A stretch of 64,000 nucleotides of DNA. Origin: Epiperipatus broadwayi. Its lineage: Eukaryota; Onychophora; Udeonychophora; Euonychophora; Peripatidae. The stretch covers positions 2,688,204-2,752,203 of the forward strand of contig JAQFVV010006352.1 in the NCBI GenBank assembly GCA_028023455.1. Reading direction: 5' to 3'. The position numbers and the translations under genes are program-made. Numbering within the stretch: the first letter of the stretch is position 1; every line of letters starts with the position of its first letter. Shown piece after piece: positions 23,415 through 36,993 of this stretch. The notes under the pieces are model-generated. The model was not told the DNA's origin. It worked only from the letters and a program-made list of their open reading frames with translations, and made no database searches.

Positions 23415-25150
23415 ACTAGGCTATTCAAACCTAGAAAATTTATAAAGGCTGCAGATACTTACAGGTGGGGTTACTGTTTTATCAAACCGAAAACTTTTAA
23501 TTTTTGATTTTAAAAACTATTATTAATAAAAATATATAAAATAAGTTATTGCCAAAATTTAATTAAACAAAACATTTTATTATTACACACACAAAACACA
23601 TTAATACAATCATCAGAAGATTAAATTAGCTATTAAATATATTGGATTTAAATTATATGCAGAGATGAAAGAATCTGATAGATTTAATACAATTTTAATA
23701 TTTTATTAAGAGTAAATACACTACATAGAATACACATATAACTAACCCAATCCTTCTTAACTTTAGGCTAAAATTTCATGTTTTAAACCAATGCTAGCTT
23801 ATTGACATACTGATGTGATCAATGCAAAATGAAATTGTTAGCATAACACAAAACAGGAATTTACATCTCTTGCAGGATATCATTAGAAAGTAACAAATCA
23901 TGGTGGAAAGGAATGACCATCTTCCCCATGATCATTCATAAATTTTACCAACAGACAGAAATGATCCACTGCCCAATTAGTGATACAAAAATGAAATCAT
24001 TTGAAATATATATATGAGATGCTCTGTAAATGGGAATAGTGACCATTGCTGGCTCAATTGCATAGGAAATATGTCTAGAACCATTGACAATGTGAAGGTT
24101 ACACTTTTGGGCCATATGTTCTAGTGGATAATATGTCCTCTATGCTAGTGTGCCACAAGAGAATGAGTATCCAATGCATCTATCCACTTTACATTGATGT
24201 AAAATATCTGTACATCTATCCACCAGCCCTGATTTAACTGCAAAACAATTAGCCTGAAAATTAACATACCTTAAACTAACATAATCTTAAAAATCTGTGC
24301 AGCCATTTACACCCATTTTAAATTATTAATTCAAAAGAAATTTACAAGAATGGAAATAATAATAATAATAACAAACATATGAAAAGAAAAATATAACAAA
24401 TAATTTAAATTTCTGCTTAATCATATAAGAGACTTTGTGAATTAGATACCATTTAGATAGAATGTTTGAAAAGTTCTTATTTTTAGATTATAAAGTTTAT
24501 ACTTTTCATGGCTGTAGGTTTATTTGAAGTCCATCTTGGTGGTTCATGATGCATTGCACAACTATGTTCACAGTTCCTTTTATCCCATATTGATATTGTC
24601 CTAGGTTGTTATGAATCCGTTCCTGGTCAGTTCAGGAACCTTCATTCTGGAGACCATCTCAGATGTTACAAATATGAGAAATATAATTTATTGCATGACC
24701 CCTACTTATTGGAGATCAACAATATACTTATAAAATATGTTTCAATAATACACATTCAGCAAGAGCAAACCAAATCTAAATCTCAACTTTCAAAGTTTTC
24801 TTTTTATATCTTTTTGAATTCTTATCAAATTCCAGGATCAATATTACCTGACATGGTACTGTTCTCATTGGTGATGATGACTTTTCTCTGTGGACCATAT
24901 GTTTATTTCCATTGTTATTGACCAGCTTGCTTTAGAGCATGAACTCAAAATTTTATCACTAGTATTTTTTATCTCTTATCTGACTTTACGCTGAAAGACC
25001 TGGATGCCATTACATCATTATAGAAAATCATTTCCATTTTTAGATTAAAAATAATTAATTAACAGCTTTTTTTCTTTTATTATTTTATATTAAAACAAAC
25101 TTGTTTTTAAATTGTTAACTTTAATTATAAAATTAGTTTGCAATCTGTGC

Positions 25151-25200
<50 letters not shown>

Positions 25201-25310
25201 GCATATATATATATATAAATTTAAATTAAAATGTTAGCAATCATATCTGAGAGTAATTTTATTTAGATTTTATTCACTTTTATTTGAAAGTGATGTAGCA
25301 ACATATATGT
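23415..25310 (+). repeat. Copy 2 of the direct duplication of about 1.9 kb
   Basis: It is collinear with copy 1, with many substitutions and a piece of about 70 bp near 23,980-24,050 absent from copy 1. The (TA)n run (25,153-25,218) and the right end (GATGTAGCAAC and ACCGTTACAG) are both retained. Confidence 0.75.
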
Positions 25311-28300
25311 ATACCGTTACAGTACTAATCTATAAGTGACTACATTTTTGAACATTTATTATTGTAATTATTAACCATAAATACTTTTACTATTTGAACA
25401 ATAAATAATATAAAAAATATCTGATATTTTTTAAGCATGAATTTATATCATGACTTTTATTTATTACATTTTTAATTATGAAATAATTAAATGATTATTG
25501 CAGCTTAGGTGTGAAGTGAAAATAGTATTACTATTTATCTGTTAGAGTTTTTGATCGGCTATTAAAAAATAATTATGCTTACATAATTTTTTTTTAAACT
25601 ATTTTTTTAATTTCCATTTTCATACTTTTCCGAACATATTTTTTATATCATTCCATTATTTCTGGTCGGGATCAATATTCCGTTCTTTCTGAAGAATAGT
25701 AGTTAAGATTATTATCTCTTCATTTGTGTTTACAGCAATTAAATAGAGCAAAACCCTTTTTAGTGAAAAATGTTAATAAGTAATTAATTTGAAAGTAAAG
25801 TCAATGGATATTTTTTTGTCTTTACATTAGTAATGAATGGTATTGCTATATCTTTTTTCTAGTTTAATATTTATTTTATGAAGTGATATGATATTTTGTT
25901 TAGAGTTCAGTTTGATTGTATACAGCTTTGGTTGTTATTTTTTTTTGTTTTGTTTTGTTTTTTTTAACTAATAACTTTATTTACTATATTCTCATTGTCA
26001 ATATCTAATAGTTAATACCATTTTTTTAATTTGTTCTACTTTTATTAAATTACATCTTTCAAATAAATTTTTCTATCTACTTATTATTTTACTTCTTTGC
26101 GAGTCTTCTTTTAGTCCAATTTGCGATTTACAATCTTTCTTTGATGAAGCTCTTTTCAGTTTCTGCATCTTTATTGATGAATAGGATTATTTTCACATTT
26201 TTAAAAATGCTGTTTCTCGTATTTTATTATATTTAGTATTTTGCCATTATTGTTTTAATTTAATTTTACAGATATTTTCACTAAGTAATTGACTTTGTTA
26301 AAAATTTCACTTCCATATTATTATTGTCTATTCATTGTATGAGAGTTTGGGTTTATTAATATTTTTTCTTGGTCTTTTATTCAATATCTATATATTATTA
26401 GTATATGATAATCAACATTTAATGATTTGTTTATCAATTGAGATGGTATTATATTTATCCAATATTTTTCTGATATTTAATGAGGAAATATGATTTAATC
26501 TTTTATTGCTATATGTCCTGTTTTATCCAATCTCATATAATTATTATTGATATTTGAACTCTTTTATTTTGGCTTTTTATAAAGTTAATATTTTCCAAGA
26601 TTATAAAAAATGTTATAATTTCTATTAGGCATTGATTCCCTTTTAATTTTAAAAAAGTCAGTGTGTTGATCTATTGCTGCTTAAAAATATTTTGTATGCC
26701 TGTGTGTTTTATTATAATCTTTTATCATAAAAAGTTTTTTTCTTCTTTTTGCTAAGAAATTGTTTGTATTTACTTGTAAAACATCTAAAACATATCTGAC
26801 AGATGAACCTTTCAATTCTCTTTGAAGTTTTAAAGGACACAATTATGTTAATTTTTATGGTCCACTAGAAACTTGTAGCTGCAATTATAATTACTTTGCA
26901 GTTATTCATATAGCAAACAACAGGAACGAGTTGATCATCAATATGTATCAGCTAGTAAAGTCTGAGATCAAGATACATCGTCTCATTTTTCAATTATTTG
27001 AGAATTTTTAATTGAAACAATAGTTGAATTTTCTGGAAGGCAGATGAAAGTTCACGTGAATGATCTTTTTTACAGATATCATAATAATGACAGATAAAAC
27101 AACACTATGTCCCTTATTACCAGACAAAGCGTTAGCTAAAATAGAGGGTGGTAAATTGTAAACTGAAGCTGCAATTTTATTAATTTTTTATTTAGATATC
27201 TACAACTGAAAGCCATTTTCAAGTGAAAGAAGATTGGACAACTGGAAAAAAACTGGATAATATTAAATTGTACATTGTTGAAAATTTTATGTAAATAGTA
27301 GAGAAGATATAAAGATAATTAATTTAAAAAGTAAAGAGTATTCAATTTACTATAAACGCATAATGTTGGAAGAACCATGAAATAGAACATAAATAAAAAG
27401 TAAAAAAAAAAATATCAATTTGCAGATTTATAGTATATTAAAGACAATGTTCGAAAATTAATTATTAAAATTAATGAATGATACCAAATGTATATAATTA
27501 AAGTGTCTTTGCACATGTACTCTTTGTGTTAAAGGAATAAAAGATTTTTTAAATGGATATAACCAAAACAAACCACATTTAAACTTATTATGGCAAAATG
27601 TAAAGTTAGATTTGATGAATTGACCAAAAGATAAACCTGTTGTAGATAAATTTGATTATAGTGATAAAAAATGAGAAAGGATAGAATTGTGTAGCTTCCA
27701 GAAATAGAAAAACTGTATATTATAAACATTATTTTTGAAGAAAATCCTAAATAAAAGTGAACATAGCAGCATCCAAATAAAAATAAAGCAGAATTATATT
27801 ATATTATGACTAACAGAAAATAAGTACTTCCAGATTGTTATATTCTTAATAGATTTATTATAAGAAGAAATAATTGATTAATTACATGTAAGACACTGCT
27901 AAAACAAAACTAAAGAGATGAAAGATATTAAGAAAGACCTATTAACAATTGTTTTCATAAGCTTTAACAAACTTCCAATGAATTTAAAATCATTAATGGT
28001 TATAAAGGATATGCCATACTGCTATCAATATTCAAATGCTTGAATTCCATATTATTTTTTAAATTGAATAGATGTTCACATCAGTATCTTTCTCTAGAGA
28101 TACATCTATTTTGCAAAAAACAATTTGTTTGTATTTGGTTCATATAGTATAATTATTGTAACCATATTTTTGAGTTATGCAATATTTCATGTTGTTTGTA
28201 ATTTAAATAGCTGTAATTTTTTATCCATTTATTTGCAAATGATTTTAACTTTTTCTATTTTTTAAGATAAATATTATAAAACATATATAATAAATGGAAA

Positions 28301-28813
28301 AAATAATAAAAAGCAAATTTATTTCATTATAATAACTGATTATTAGAAAGCAATTAACTGAATCCAGTTAAATAAAATGAATTTTATTTCTTCATTTTAT
28401 GATAATGCTTTTTTTAAAATAAACATTTTAATATATATAATAAAAATAAAATGTCTGTTAATTAAAAACTATTGTAATAATAGTAATAGTTAATTACCCA
28501 TTACAATGACTATTTTTATTGTTATATATATGTAAATAATGCTTATAATAAAAAAATCAGGCTTGAAATGATACTTATGCATAACAAATATTTTTTTAGG
28601 AGCAGTATAATATACGACTTGTTATCTCTATGTTAGTGTAGCATGCAGTTATTGTAATAGAACTCTTAAACCATTTTAAAATATTAAGAGACTTTGAAGA
28701 TGGTTCGGATGTGTATGAAATCAATAAGTAGACAATTGTTACAGTATTAAAAACTGCAAGAAAAATAACTAGTAAAAAGCAGGTTTTCATTAGTAATTTT
28801 TCTATTGAAACAA

Positions 28814-28853
<40 letters not shown>

Positions 28854-28859
28854 TTGTTT

Positions 28860-28898
<39 letters not shown>

Positions 28899-31746
28899 AT
28901 TTTGACCTGGCTATTTTGAAATACGAACTCTAATGTATTTATATATTAGTTCACAGAGGGCAGTACTGGATTTCTTAATCATGTGGGATGATTTAATTGC
29001 TTAATATTTGTATATTTATTTCAGTATACAAAAAATCAAATCAGATGTTACATGATCTAATTATAAGCTTGTATTTACAAAGGTTATATATAGAGCTTGC
29101 AAAATAAGATCTTAACAAACTTTACCTCAACCTCAGACTGGTTTCTGCTTCTGGTGTCATCAGTGAGATGCTGGGATATTCAAGCATTAGATTAAAAATA
29201 CTAAGACAAGCCCAGAACTTTATCTAATGTATAACTATTAAATAGAAAATCTGCAATTTTCACACATCCATATGTCTTCCAATCCAGCTTACTTAAATAG
29301 CCATATGGGACTGAACTAAGTTCAGATACACCATATATTAATAGCTTTAGCAATATAAAATCACCAAAGCCTTAATAGCAAAAAATAAAATTACAAAAAA
29401 AATCAAGTCAGATATCATGTGACCTAATTATAAGCTTGTATTTGCAAATCTCATGAGAAACCAGATCAAGTAAAATTGATGCAAGACTATTGTGCTGTTA
29501 TTCAATCAATAATAAATAAATTTTCTTTAAGATTTATACAGTGCAGACAATTTTCAGAAATATCAAAAATTTATTTTATACCCAGATATAATATCAATGA
29601 ATAGTCTCAAAGTTAGAAATTTTTGAGCGACTTAATTTGAAAGATATGGAAATGAAATCAGTTAATTTTCAACCCAGTTCTATATGGAAACAGAAATTTG
29701 TTGACTTGAGGAATGAGTTAGAAACAATGGAAAATGATAAGATCGTTGGATATATGTAAAAATGATGCTGAAGAGGAACTATTGACTGCCTAGAATGCTA
29801 TTCCTGAAATATTTAATTGTTTAAAGAAATTAGAGACCATTATATTATCATTTTTTCCTCTAAATATGCATGTGAATCATTGTCTTCAGAAACGAATTTA
29901 ATTAAAGACAGTTCGAGAAATAAAATGACAAATGAATCGAGTTCAGCATGTATATTATTAAAAATGACAAAATATGAACCAGATATAAAATATTTGGCAT
30001 CCAATGTATAACATCAAAAATTTCATTAAATAATATTTATTTATGTTGATTTTATATGTTTGTTTATAAAATTTTATTTTAATTATTATTCATTTTTTAC
30101 TATTACATTTATTAAACTTGTGATCTTCTAAATATATATTGTTTTCTTGTATGTAGTTTACTTAGAAATTTTGTTTAATTATTATTGTTATTACTAATAT
30201 TTTGTTTTATAAACTTTTAAACAAACTGCAATAATTAAGTTGTTTATATTTTGATTTAATAACTGTATGGCACTCCAATCATTCAATAAATATGTTTTGG
30301 AAATTTTTGGCGAGCACACGTAAAACGATTCGCTACCACTGCTCTAGATTAATAGTCATCAACAAGTGCTCAGAATTTCCAACTTAAAATTATAGCTTAA
30401 ACAAAATTGATCAATGAAATAATTTAGATATAGTTTTTGTAGTAATAATTCAACAATTATAAAAGTTTATATTGTAAGAGGATTGTTAACAATTTGAGGT
30501 AAAAATAAATACAAAATATAATTTTAAAAATATAGTAGAAATTAAAATATTAAGAGTGTAGGGGGAAGGGGGGGTATAAACACAAGTTAAAGTGTTACAC
30601 TAAGAAATGTAATAAATAATGAGGCTTTTATTAAAAAAAGAAAAGCTTTCAAGTTCAATTGGAGTTAGCAAAAAGAAATTTGTTAATTGTGGTATTTGAA
30701 GTGTTGTTTAATAGTAGAAAAGATGTTGATGATGAAACAAAAAAAACTATTTACATTTCTATTCAAAGATATATATCTAAATCATCCAAATATAGGGTGA
30801 CAAAATACAACTGAAAATACAAAGTATTAAAAAGTACAATATATTAAGAGATTTATTAAACAACAAAGAAATTGGATTGGGTATATTCTTATAAGCAAAA
30901 AATATAAAAGATATATAGAAAAAATGATTGCACAAAAAAAAGGAAATAAGAAAGCAGATGTTAACCAGTATTTGATAATCTTAAGGAGATAACTAGTTTT
31001 GAGTTTCTAAAAAATAAACAACATACAGAAGACATCTCTGGTTTGAAATGCTTGATGATAAAAACATTTTATAGCAATCTATTATAATATAATTACTCTA
31101 AAAATAATTAAGATTTTAGTAAAAAAAATAATAATCTGATAGAAAAAAACAAATGCCAAAAAAGTTTTTTAAAAAAAAAAAAAATACAAATTTCTTAATG
31201 ATTTTTCTTATTAATTGAAAGATGACAGCCATATTATTGATAGTTTGAAATACTTTTAAAACCCAAAAATGTTTAAAGTTTTGATACACAAGATTTAATT
31301 GATAACAGCAATTCGCTCTATTTTAGAGTCACTTATTAATCGTCATAAATGAAAAATATTAATAATATACATTCTGCTGTCATTTTATTACCTTTGTATT
31401 ATCCGTTACAAATTCTAAGATTTTGATCTTAAGCCAAATTAATCATATAGCTGCATATGTTTAATAAACAATTATTTACCTTAAAGTTGATTAGGACTAT
31501 ATATATATATATTAAAGAAAGCATAATGCTAGATGAAACTTATGGTAATAGAATACAACTAACTGCAAGCTAGGAAAGTCAGTTCATCTTTTATTTGATA
31601 TGTAGTAATATTCAGTTATTTCAAAAAAATAAATAACAGCATTTTTTCAATTACTCTTTATATGGTGAAAACGTGATAATATATTTCAATTAAATATACA
31701 TATAATTTGTGTAATATACTGTTCATTCACAAACATACAAACTTAC
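25311..31746. other. AT-rich non-coding stretch
   Basis: I see no gene. Because no further guanylate cyclase exon was found downstream of 31,747, this may be intron or a gene-free stretch. Local structure includes a direct repeat of about 46 bp (29,037-29,082 and 29,402-29,447, sharing CTAATTATAAGCTTGTATTT) and a microsatellite hairpin at 28,805-28,862. Confidence 0.5.
28805..28862. repeat. Microsatellite flanked by a 16-bp inverted repeat
   Basis: TTGAAACAAAACAATA and its exact complement enclose a (TA)n run, and a second TA run follows. It can fold into a hairpin; it may have arisen by inverted copying at the microsatellite. Confidence 0.8.
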
Positions 31747-31915
31747 TGATTAATTTTGTGAAATATTGATTTGATGTCTCGAAATGTCGGTCTTTCTTGG
31801 GGTAATTCACTCCAACATAGATCCATTAAAATACAAAGTCTTTCATCACAAGTATCTTCCAGTATATTTGGGCGATACGGCGGATCTTCCACCGTTTGAA
31901 CTCGCTGAACAATTG
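31747..31915 (-). CDS. Receptor guanylate cyclase, kinase-homology domain, C-terminal exon
   Basis: This 169-nt exon begins in phase with the exon at 36,994 and ends in phase 2 (AATCA, then GTAAGT). It encodes the C-lobe end of the kinase-homology domain: IVQRVQTVEDPPYRPNI, then LMDLCWSELPQERPTFRDI and FHKIN. This matches the conserved pattern of natriuretic-peptide-receptor cyclases (RP, then CW, then P-ER-F, then the start of the linker before the cyclase). In those receptors this domain binds ATP and relays ligand binding outside the cell to the cyclase inside. The acceptor AG (31,917-31,916) directly follows a (TC)n(TA)n microsatellite. The next exon, which should start the dimerisation linker, was not found in the window. 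Confidence 0.88.
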
Positions 31916-31916
31916 C

Positions 31917-31920
<4 letters not shown>

Positions 31921-31974
<54 letters not shown>
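31921..31974. repeat. (TA)n(GA)n microsatellite touching a splice acceptor
   Basis: About 18 TA units are followed by about 9 GA units. On the coding (minus) strand the order is (TC)n, then (TA)n, then TTAAG at the intron end. The pyrimidine tract of the acceptor would therefore be the microsatellite itself. Confidence 0.85.
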
Positions 31975-32701
31975 TACATAGATAAATATCGTAGAAAAGA
32001 TTTTCTGAGTTAAAACATGAAATTAAAATGTTTGGGGAAAATATTAGTTTATCAGTTCTCTTATTACACAAATTACAACAGTACTTCAAGACACCAATCT
32101 CTTGACATGTTTGATTAATACTCTATTGTAGCTTAATTATATATGTATATTGTGCTTCGAATTCTTTAATATTTTACGGAACATTATTTTTCATCACTTT
32201 TCATAAAAATTTCTCAAATGCCAGAACTGATATGTAATATTTCTCAACTTTTTTAAATTCAAAAATAATTATATGACATTCACAATTAAAAAAAAATATT
32301 TATTCAAAGTAGAAAAGATCAATGCATTTTTTAAATAAATTAATATATATACACATCACGTTATTTTTCCATTAAGTGTGTGTGAAAGACAAATTTCTGT
32401 CTTTATATATATATATATGTTGGCAATTAATATAAATTTATATTTTATTGTATTGATTAATCAATATTATTGATTTCCTTTTTTATATTTTAATAGTCCT
32501 GTCATATTGTTATATAAATGTTATTGTTTATTAGTAAATGATTCTGAAATAATTAAATTTATATTTTTGATCAGAATTATATCTATTAGCAGAAACCATA
32601 GTTCAAATGAGCTGTTCATAACTATTACATTAGTTGAATTTAAACTATTAATATATATATATAAAACAAAATAAATGTCCGCTAATATCAATAATACAAT
32701 A

Positions 32702-32859
32702 ACGAAACTTAAATATATTCCAAACAACGGTAAACAATTTATAATACAATATAAATAAAAAGTCAATAAAAACTCATAAAGAAATATTTTCAATTATATT
32801 CATAATCATTTTCAACTCAACTTTTTTACCGTTGTTTGGAATATATTTAAGTTTCGTCA
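32702..32859. repeat. Inverted repeat of about 33 bp, 158 bp overall
   Basis: ACGAAACTTAAATATATTCC and the following bases at 32,702-32,734 recur as the exact complement near 32,827-32,859. The interior has no frame. It lies in the intron between the exons at 31.7 and 37.0 kb and could be a small MITE-like element. Confidence 0.75.
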
Positions 32860-34304
32860 TATATATATATATGTGTGTGTTGTTTATTGTTAAAAAGAGG
32901 TTGTCTTGACAACAGATTGAGAATATTTATTATTAATATTGGGATTGTCTAAGTTTTGAGCGATTTTAATGATTATATATATATAAATGGTGCGAATGTA
33001 GATGACATTTTTAATTGTATGCTTAGTTATATCTTGATGCACAAATTTATGTGCAAAAATAAAGTTTGAATAAACTAGCTGCTCACATATATGATTACAT
33101 ATTAGTCAGACAATTGATACAGTAGAACATTTATTAATATAAGAAAAAAAAGTGCTATGAAATTAATATCTCTAGACTTTCATGGGTCACAATTTAATTA
33201 TCTCATGTTTGAAAGTACAAGGTTTATAAATATGTGTATAAAAAGTTATTTGTTGAAGTTCATATTTTATTTCTTTTAAACACAACTCTAATTGCAGTAA
33301 AAAGATGCCACTATTATTAATGAGATGGGCTGTTTTTATTATTTCTTGTTTATCCTTTAATCTTACCCATTGTTCACATTTGTTTTGATTATTATGTACC
33401 AGTTAAATATGTATATATGAAAAATCTATGACTCAATATAGAATGTAATTTAGTTAATAAAGATTATAATTAATATACAACTTTAATTTAGTAAAAGTTC
33501 AAATATAGTTTACCATAAATAAATGTGGTAAATATATTGATAGAACTAAAAGATAGTCACACATTGTTCATTCTAACCCACACCTTATAAGAAAAATAGA
33601 TATAAATAAATATATATTACAAATACTTTACTATCTAACCATAATGAGATATAAATGTGTTACTCCATGAATCTTTAACTGAAATTACACTAGAGCTGAC
33701 ATTAAAAATGTACACATGTTAGTCGAATTTCGAAATTTGTATGGCTTTACTGAATAAATTATTCTATAAAATTAATAGCTAAAAGAATATGTTATTTCAG
33801 TTAATTTAGACAATTTAAAGTTATAATATTTATTGATTAAGATCTTTTAAAAGATATAAATTATATTACACAAACTTTGTATTAATACTTATTATTTACA
33901 ATTATAATTTATTTACTTAATAGGATTATGTCATAGCTGTCCAATATAATACATGATTTTCAAATAATTTCATTTTGTAGTGATGTATATCAATTTTCTT
34001 TACTCCTAGTTTCTTAACATTTATTTTCTGGTTTTTCATCTTCTGTATTGAATATTTTGTGACAGGTAATATATTGGAAGCGGATTAATTATTTTCCAAA
34101 TTTATGACTTACTAGAAAATGACATTTTTTTCTTAAATATTAGAAATTTTAACTGGATGACTTTCCTTCGTACATATTGCAGTGCTACATGACTGGGAAA
34201 AAAATGTAATCCAAAAGAGAGTGTTCTAGCTGATCGTGTTAATAAATGTATCCACTATATTCATAGATATTATAATTTCACTGATAAAGAGTAATTATAA
34301 TAAT
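32860..34304. other. Intronic AT-rich stretch
   Basis: I see nothing coding here. It lies within the 5.1-kb intron of the guanylate cyclase gene. Confidence 0.5.
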
Positions 34305-35047
34305 TGTATTTTTATATTGGACTATTTTCATCATTTAATATGTGTGTTGAATGTCTTTAAAAAAGTTTAATTTTATTTAAATATTCCAAATGCATTCAAC
34401 TGTTAGTAATATCACAGGAAACAGGTTAGTATGTGCACCAACTGTTAATAATACCACAGCAAACAACTGTTAGTAATATCACAGCAAACAGGTTAGTATA
34501 TGCACTAACTGTTAGTAATATCACAGCAAACAGGTTAGTATATGCACAACGTTTTGAGAGGTATTTTTCTCCCCTCTTCTTCAGGTGTTGCTGGCCTGAC
34601 AAGTGACAGTACTAGCATGGGACTCGAACCTGGGCCCTTAGATTCTTGATTATTGAATTTTAAGGTAATGCATTGGTTAGAGTGTTACCTTAAAATTCAA
34701 TAATCAAAAATCTAAGGGCCCAGGTTCGAATCCCACGCTAGTACTGTCCTTGTCAGGCCAACAACACCTGAAGAAGAAGGGAGAAAAATACCTCTCAAAA
34801 TGTTGTGCGTATACTAACCTGTTTGCTGTGATATTACTAACAGTTAGTGAATATACTAACATGTTTTCTGTGATATTACTAACAGTTCTTTGCTGTGGTA
34901 TTATTAACAGTTGGTGCATATACTAACCTGTTTTCTGTGATATTACTAACAGTTGAATGCATTTGGAATATTTAAATAAAATTAAACTTTTTTAAAGACA
35001 TTCAACACACATATTAGATGATGAAAATAGTCCAATATAAAAATACA
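34305..35047. mobile_element. Palindromic tRNA-derived (SINE-like) element, copy 1
   Basis: Arms of about 360 bp are inverted around a centre at about 34,669-34,684. Both ends read TGTATTTTTATATTGG inward. The centre holds an A-box-like TTGGTTAGAGTGTTACC; the right arm then has the B box GGTTCGAATCC (34,722-34,732), the spacing of an RNA polymerase III tRNA promoter. The left arm carries the B box in the opposite direction. Each arm also has a short array around ACTGTTAGTAATATCACAG. A related structure is at 53.15-53.71 kb. It lies in the intron of the guanylate cyclase gene. I infer a head-to-head SINE dimer that is copied or inserted as a unit. Confidence 0.75.
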
Positions 35048-35620
35048 GCTAGAACACCATCATCACAAACCTTCAGAAAAATACTAATTATAATAATATT
35101 TGTAATTCTATTTTCTGTAGCAATTATACATCTTGTTGGCAATGTTGGCTTCATTATGAAAAATTCTGTATTTTTTTTAACTCCAGATTTCTATCTACAG
35201 CAGCTGGTCCGCAATTTTATTTTGTCAAATTACTTAAATGGCTGAAGGTCTGAACTGGGAGAATAAATATTTACTGAAAGCAACATTTCTATTTCTATTA
35301 AATCAATTGACCACATAAATGATGTTGTTTCCTTAACATGTTTTCAATATTAATCTCTAATGTGCTTTAATTTAATATCTGTTTTTCAAACTTAATTATG
35401 AATGGATGCATTCATTTTTTATTCTTAATTTATTTATTTAAAATAATTATACTTAAAGTATTAACTTATATGCATTCAAATATTTTAGGGTTTAAGTTCA
35501 CAAATGTATTCACTCTTAATAAATTTTATTTTTATTTCAAATGTTAGGGCAAAATCACATTTACATTCCCGATATCATAAAAACAAATTTTTGACAGTAG
35601 AAAGCAAAAAAGTTGTCAAG
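35048..35620. other. Intronic stretch
   Basis: I see no gene or repeat. The short frame at 35,018-35,245 has no recognisable motif. Confidence 0.5.
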
Positions 35621-35621
35621 C

Positions 35622-35705
35622 GTTGTTAGCCGAGAGATCAGCGCAGCAGCCTTGCAAGCAAGCAGTTGGTTGCAGACGGTTGTTGCGGGTTCGCCTCCTG
35701 GCAGA
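35622..35705 (+). repeat. tRNA-like sequence, possibly SINE head
   Basis: The sequence is GC-rich against its surroundings. An A-box-like TTAGCCGAGAGATCAGCGC is followed at tRNA spacing by GCGGGTTCGCCTCC, which fits a B box and T arm. A full cloverleaf with a paired acceptor stem was not evident, so a functional tRNA gene is unlikely. Confidence 0.5.
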
Positions 35706-36993
35706 TGCTATGACAATGGGGGGAAAAGCAAAAAAGTTTCTTTTTGAATTATTTTCATTTTATTTAAAAATAATAACGCCTTCAATAAAGATGGAAATTA
35801 ATTTAGACTTTTAGCTTTATAAAATTATTTCAAGTATCTCGAAAACAATTACAGAAAAATAGGAACCTAGAGAAATTCTACTTTCGCATGTACACATAAG
35901 CTACAAAGTAATGATTACAGACAGCCGTGATACTTAAAGTATGACCGCATATAGTAATGTTGTGTAATATTTGTAGCTTTCTTCATCTTATTTTATCACA
36001 TCATTAAACACATATCTGGCATATTAAAACTTGGCTCAAATACGGTCTTGTCTAGGAATATATTATTTAAAAGTTATTTATACAGACATTTTTGTCTTTT
36101 TAATTTAATATGTAATATAGTTTTTATAAAATAACTAGAATAGCCATAATTTATTTTAAAATTGAAGTCCTAAAAAAAATTTTGTTATTCTTCTTTATTT
36201 GAATTATTTAACATAAGTTATCTTATGTTTATTTTTTTGTATGTTTGCATGTTGCCTTCAATTGTAATAGTATTAGTATATACAAAATCAAAATACTAAC
36301 ATATATATAATAGTTATATTCAGCTTACAGTATGACCGTCATCCTCAATATCATATTTATATTATATATCTTTAATAAATAAAATGTGATATATACTTAA
36401 TGTTATTAATTTAAAATAAATATAGTACACATTTTCATGTCTTTCAAGTTAATTGTTACGATTTCAACATTTGGAAAAAGCAAAACTTACTCTTATAAAC
36501 AATATTTGTTTAAAGATGGAAAATAACTAATAAATATTAAATGCATTGAAGTTAAGAAGACATACTTTGTAGAAAAATAAGAAAAAAACACTTGAATTAA
36601 AAAACTACTAGTGAATTTTGAAAGAAAACTTTTTAATTTAAGAGCTTCCTTTCATTAGATAAAATTAAAACTAAATTATAAAATTATTAAACAGAGAAAA
36701 CACAAATACTAAAGCATATAGTTTTGAAATTAAACATGTCACGGAAATAACAGCAGCCTACATTGAAATTAAAATATAACTATTATAATATATCGGTATC
36801 CTAATGGAATGGAATTGATATACAATTTTCATCAACAATAGTCAAATATGATTACCTTATTCCTAAATTTTCTTTCTAGCTTTGGTGGAGAATTAAGTAT
36901 TAAGTCATTATTCTTATTGTTACTACTATTACTATTATTAATATATTATTATTATTATTATTATTTAATCATATTGCTTCTAATTTTTTTTAC
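35706..36993. other. Intronic AT-rich stretch
   Basis: I see nothing coding. A TTA-rich run lies near 36,915-36,965, just downstream of the exon on the coding strand. Confidence 0.5.

Noticed and set aside
1-31740. Cyclase catalytic exons downstream of the last kinase-homology exon
   Set aside because: I looked on the minus strand for the dimerisation linker and cyclase motifs and recognised none; they probably lie beyond the window start.
28596-32089. Frames containing runs of IY repeats (28,596-28,862 and 31,826-32,089)
   Set aside because: Translations of (TA)n microsatellites. The second one partly covers a guanylate cyclase exon in a different frame.
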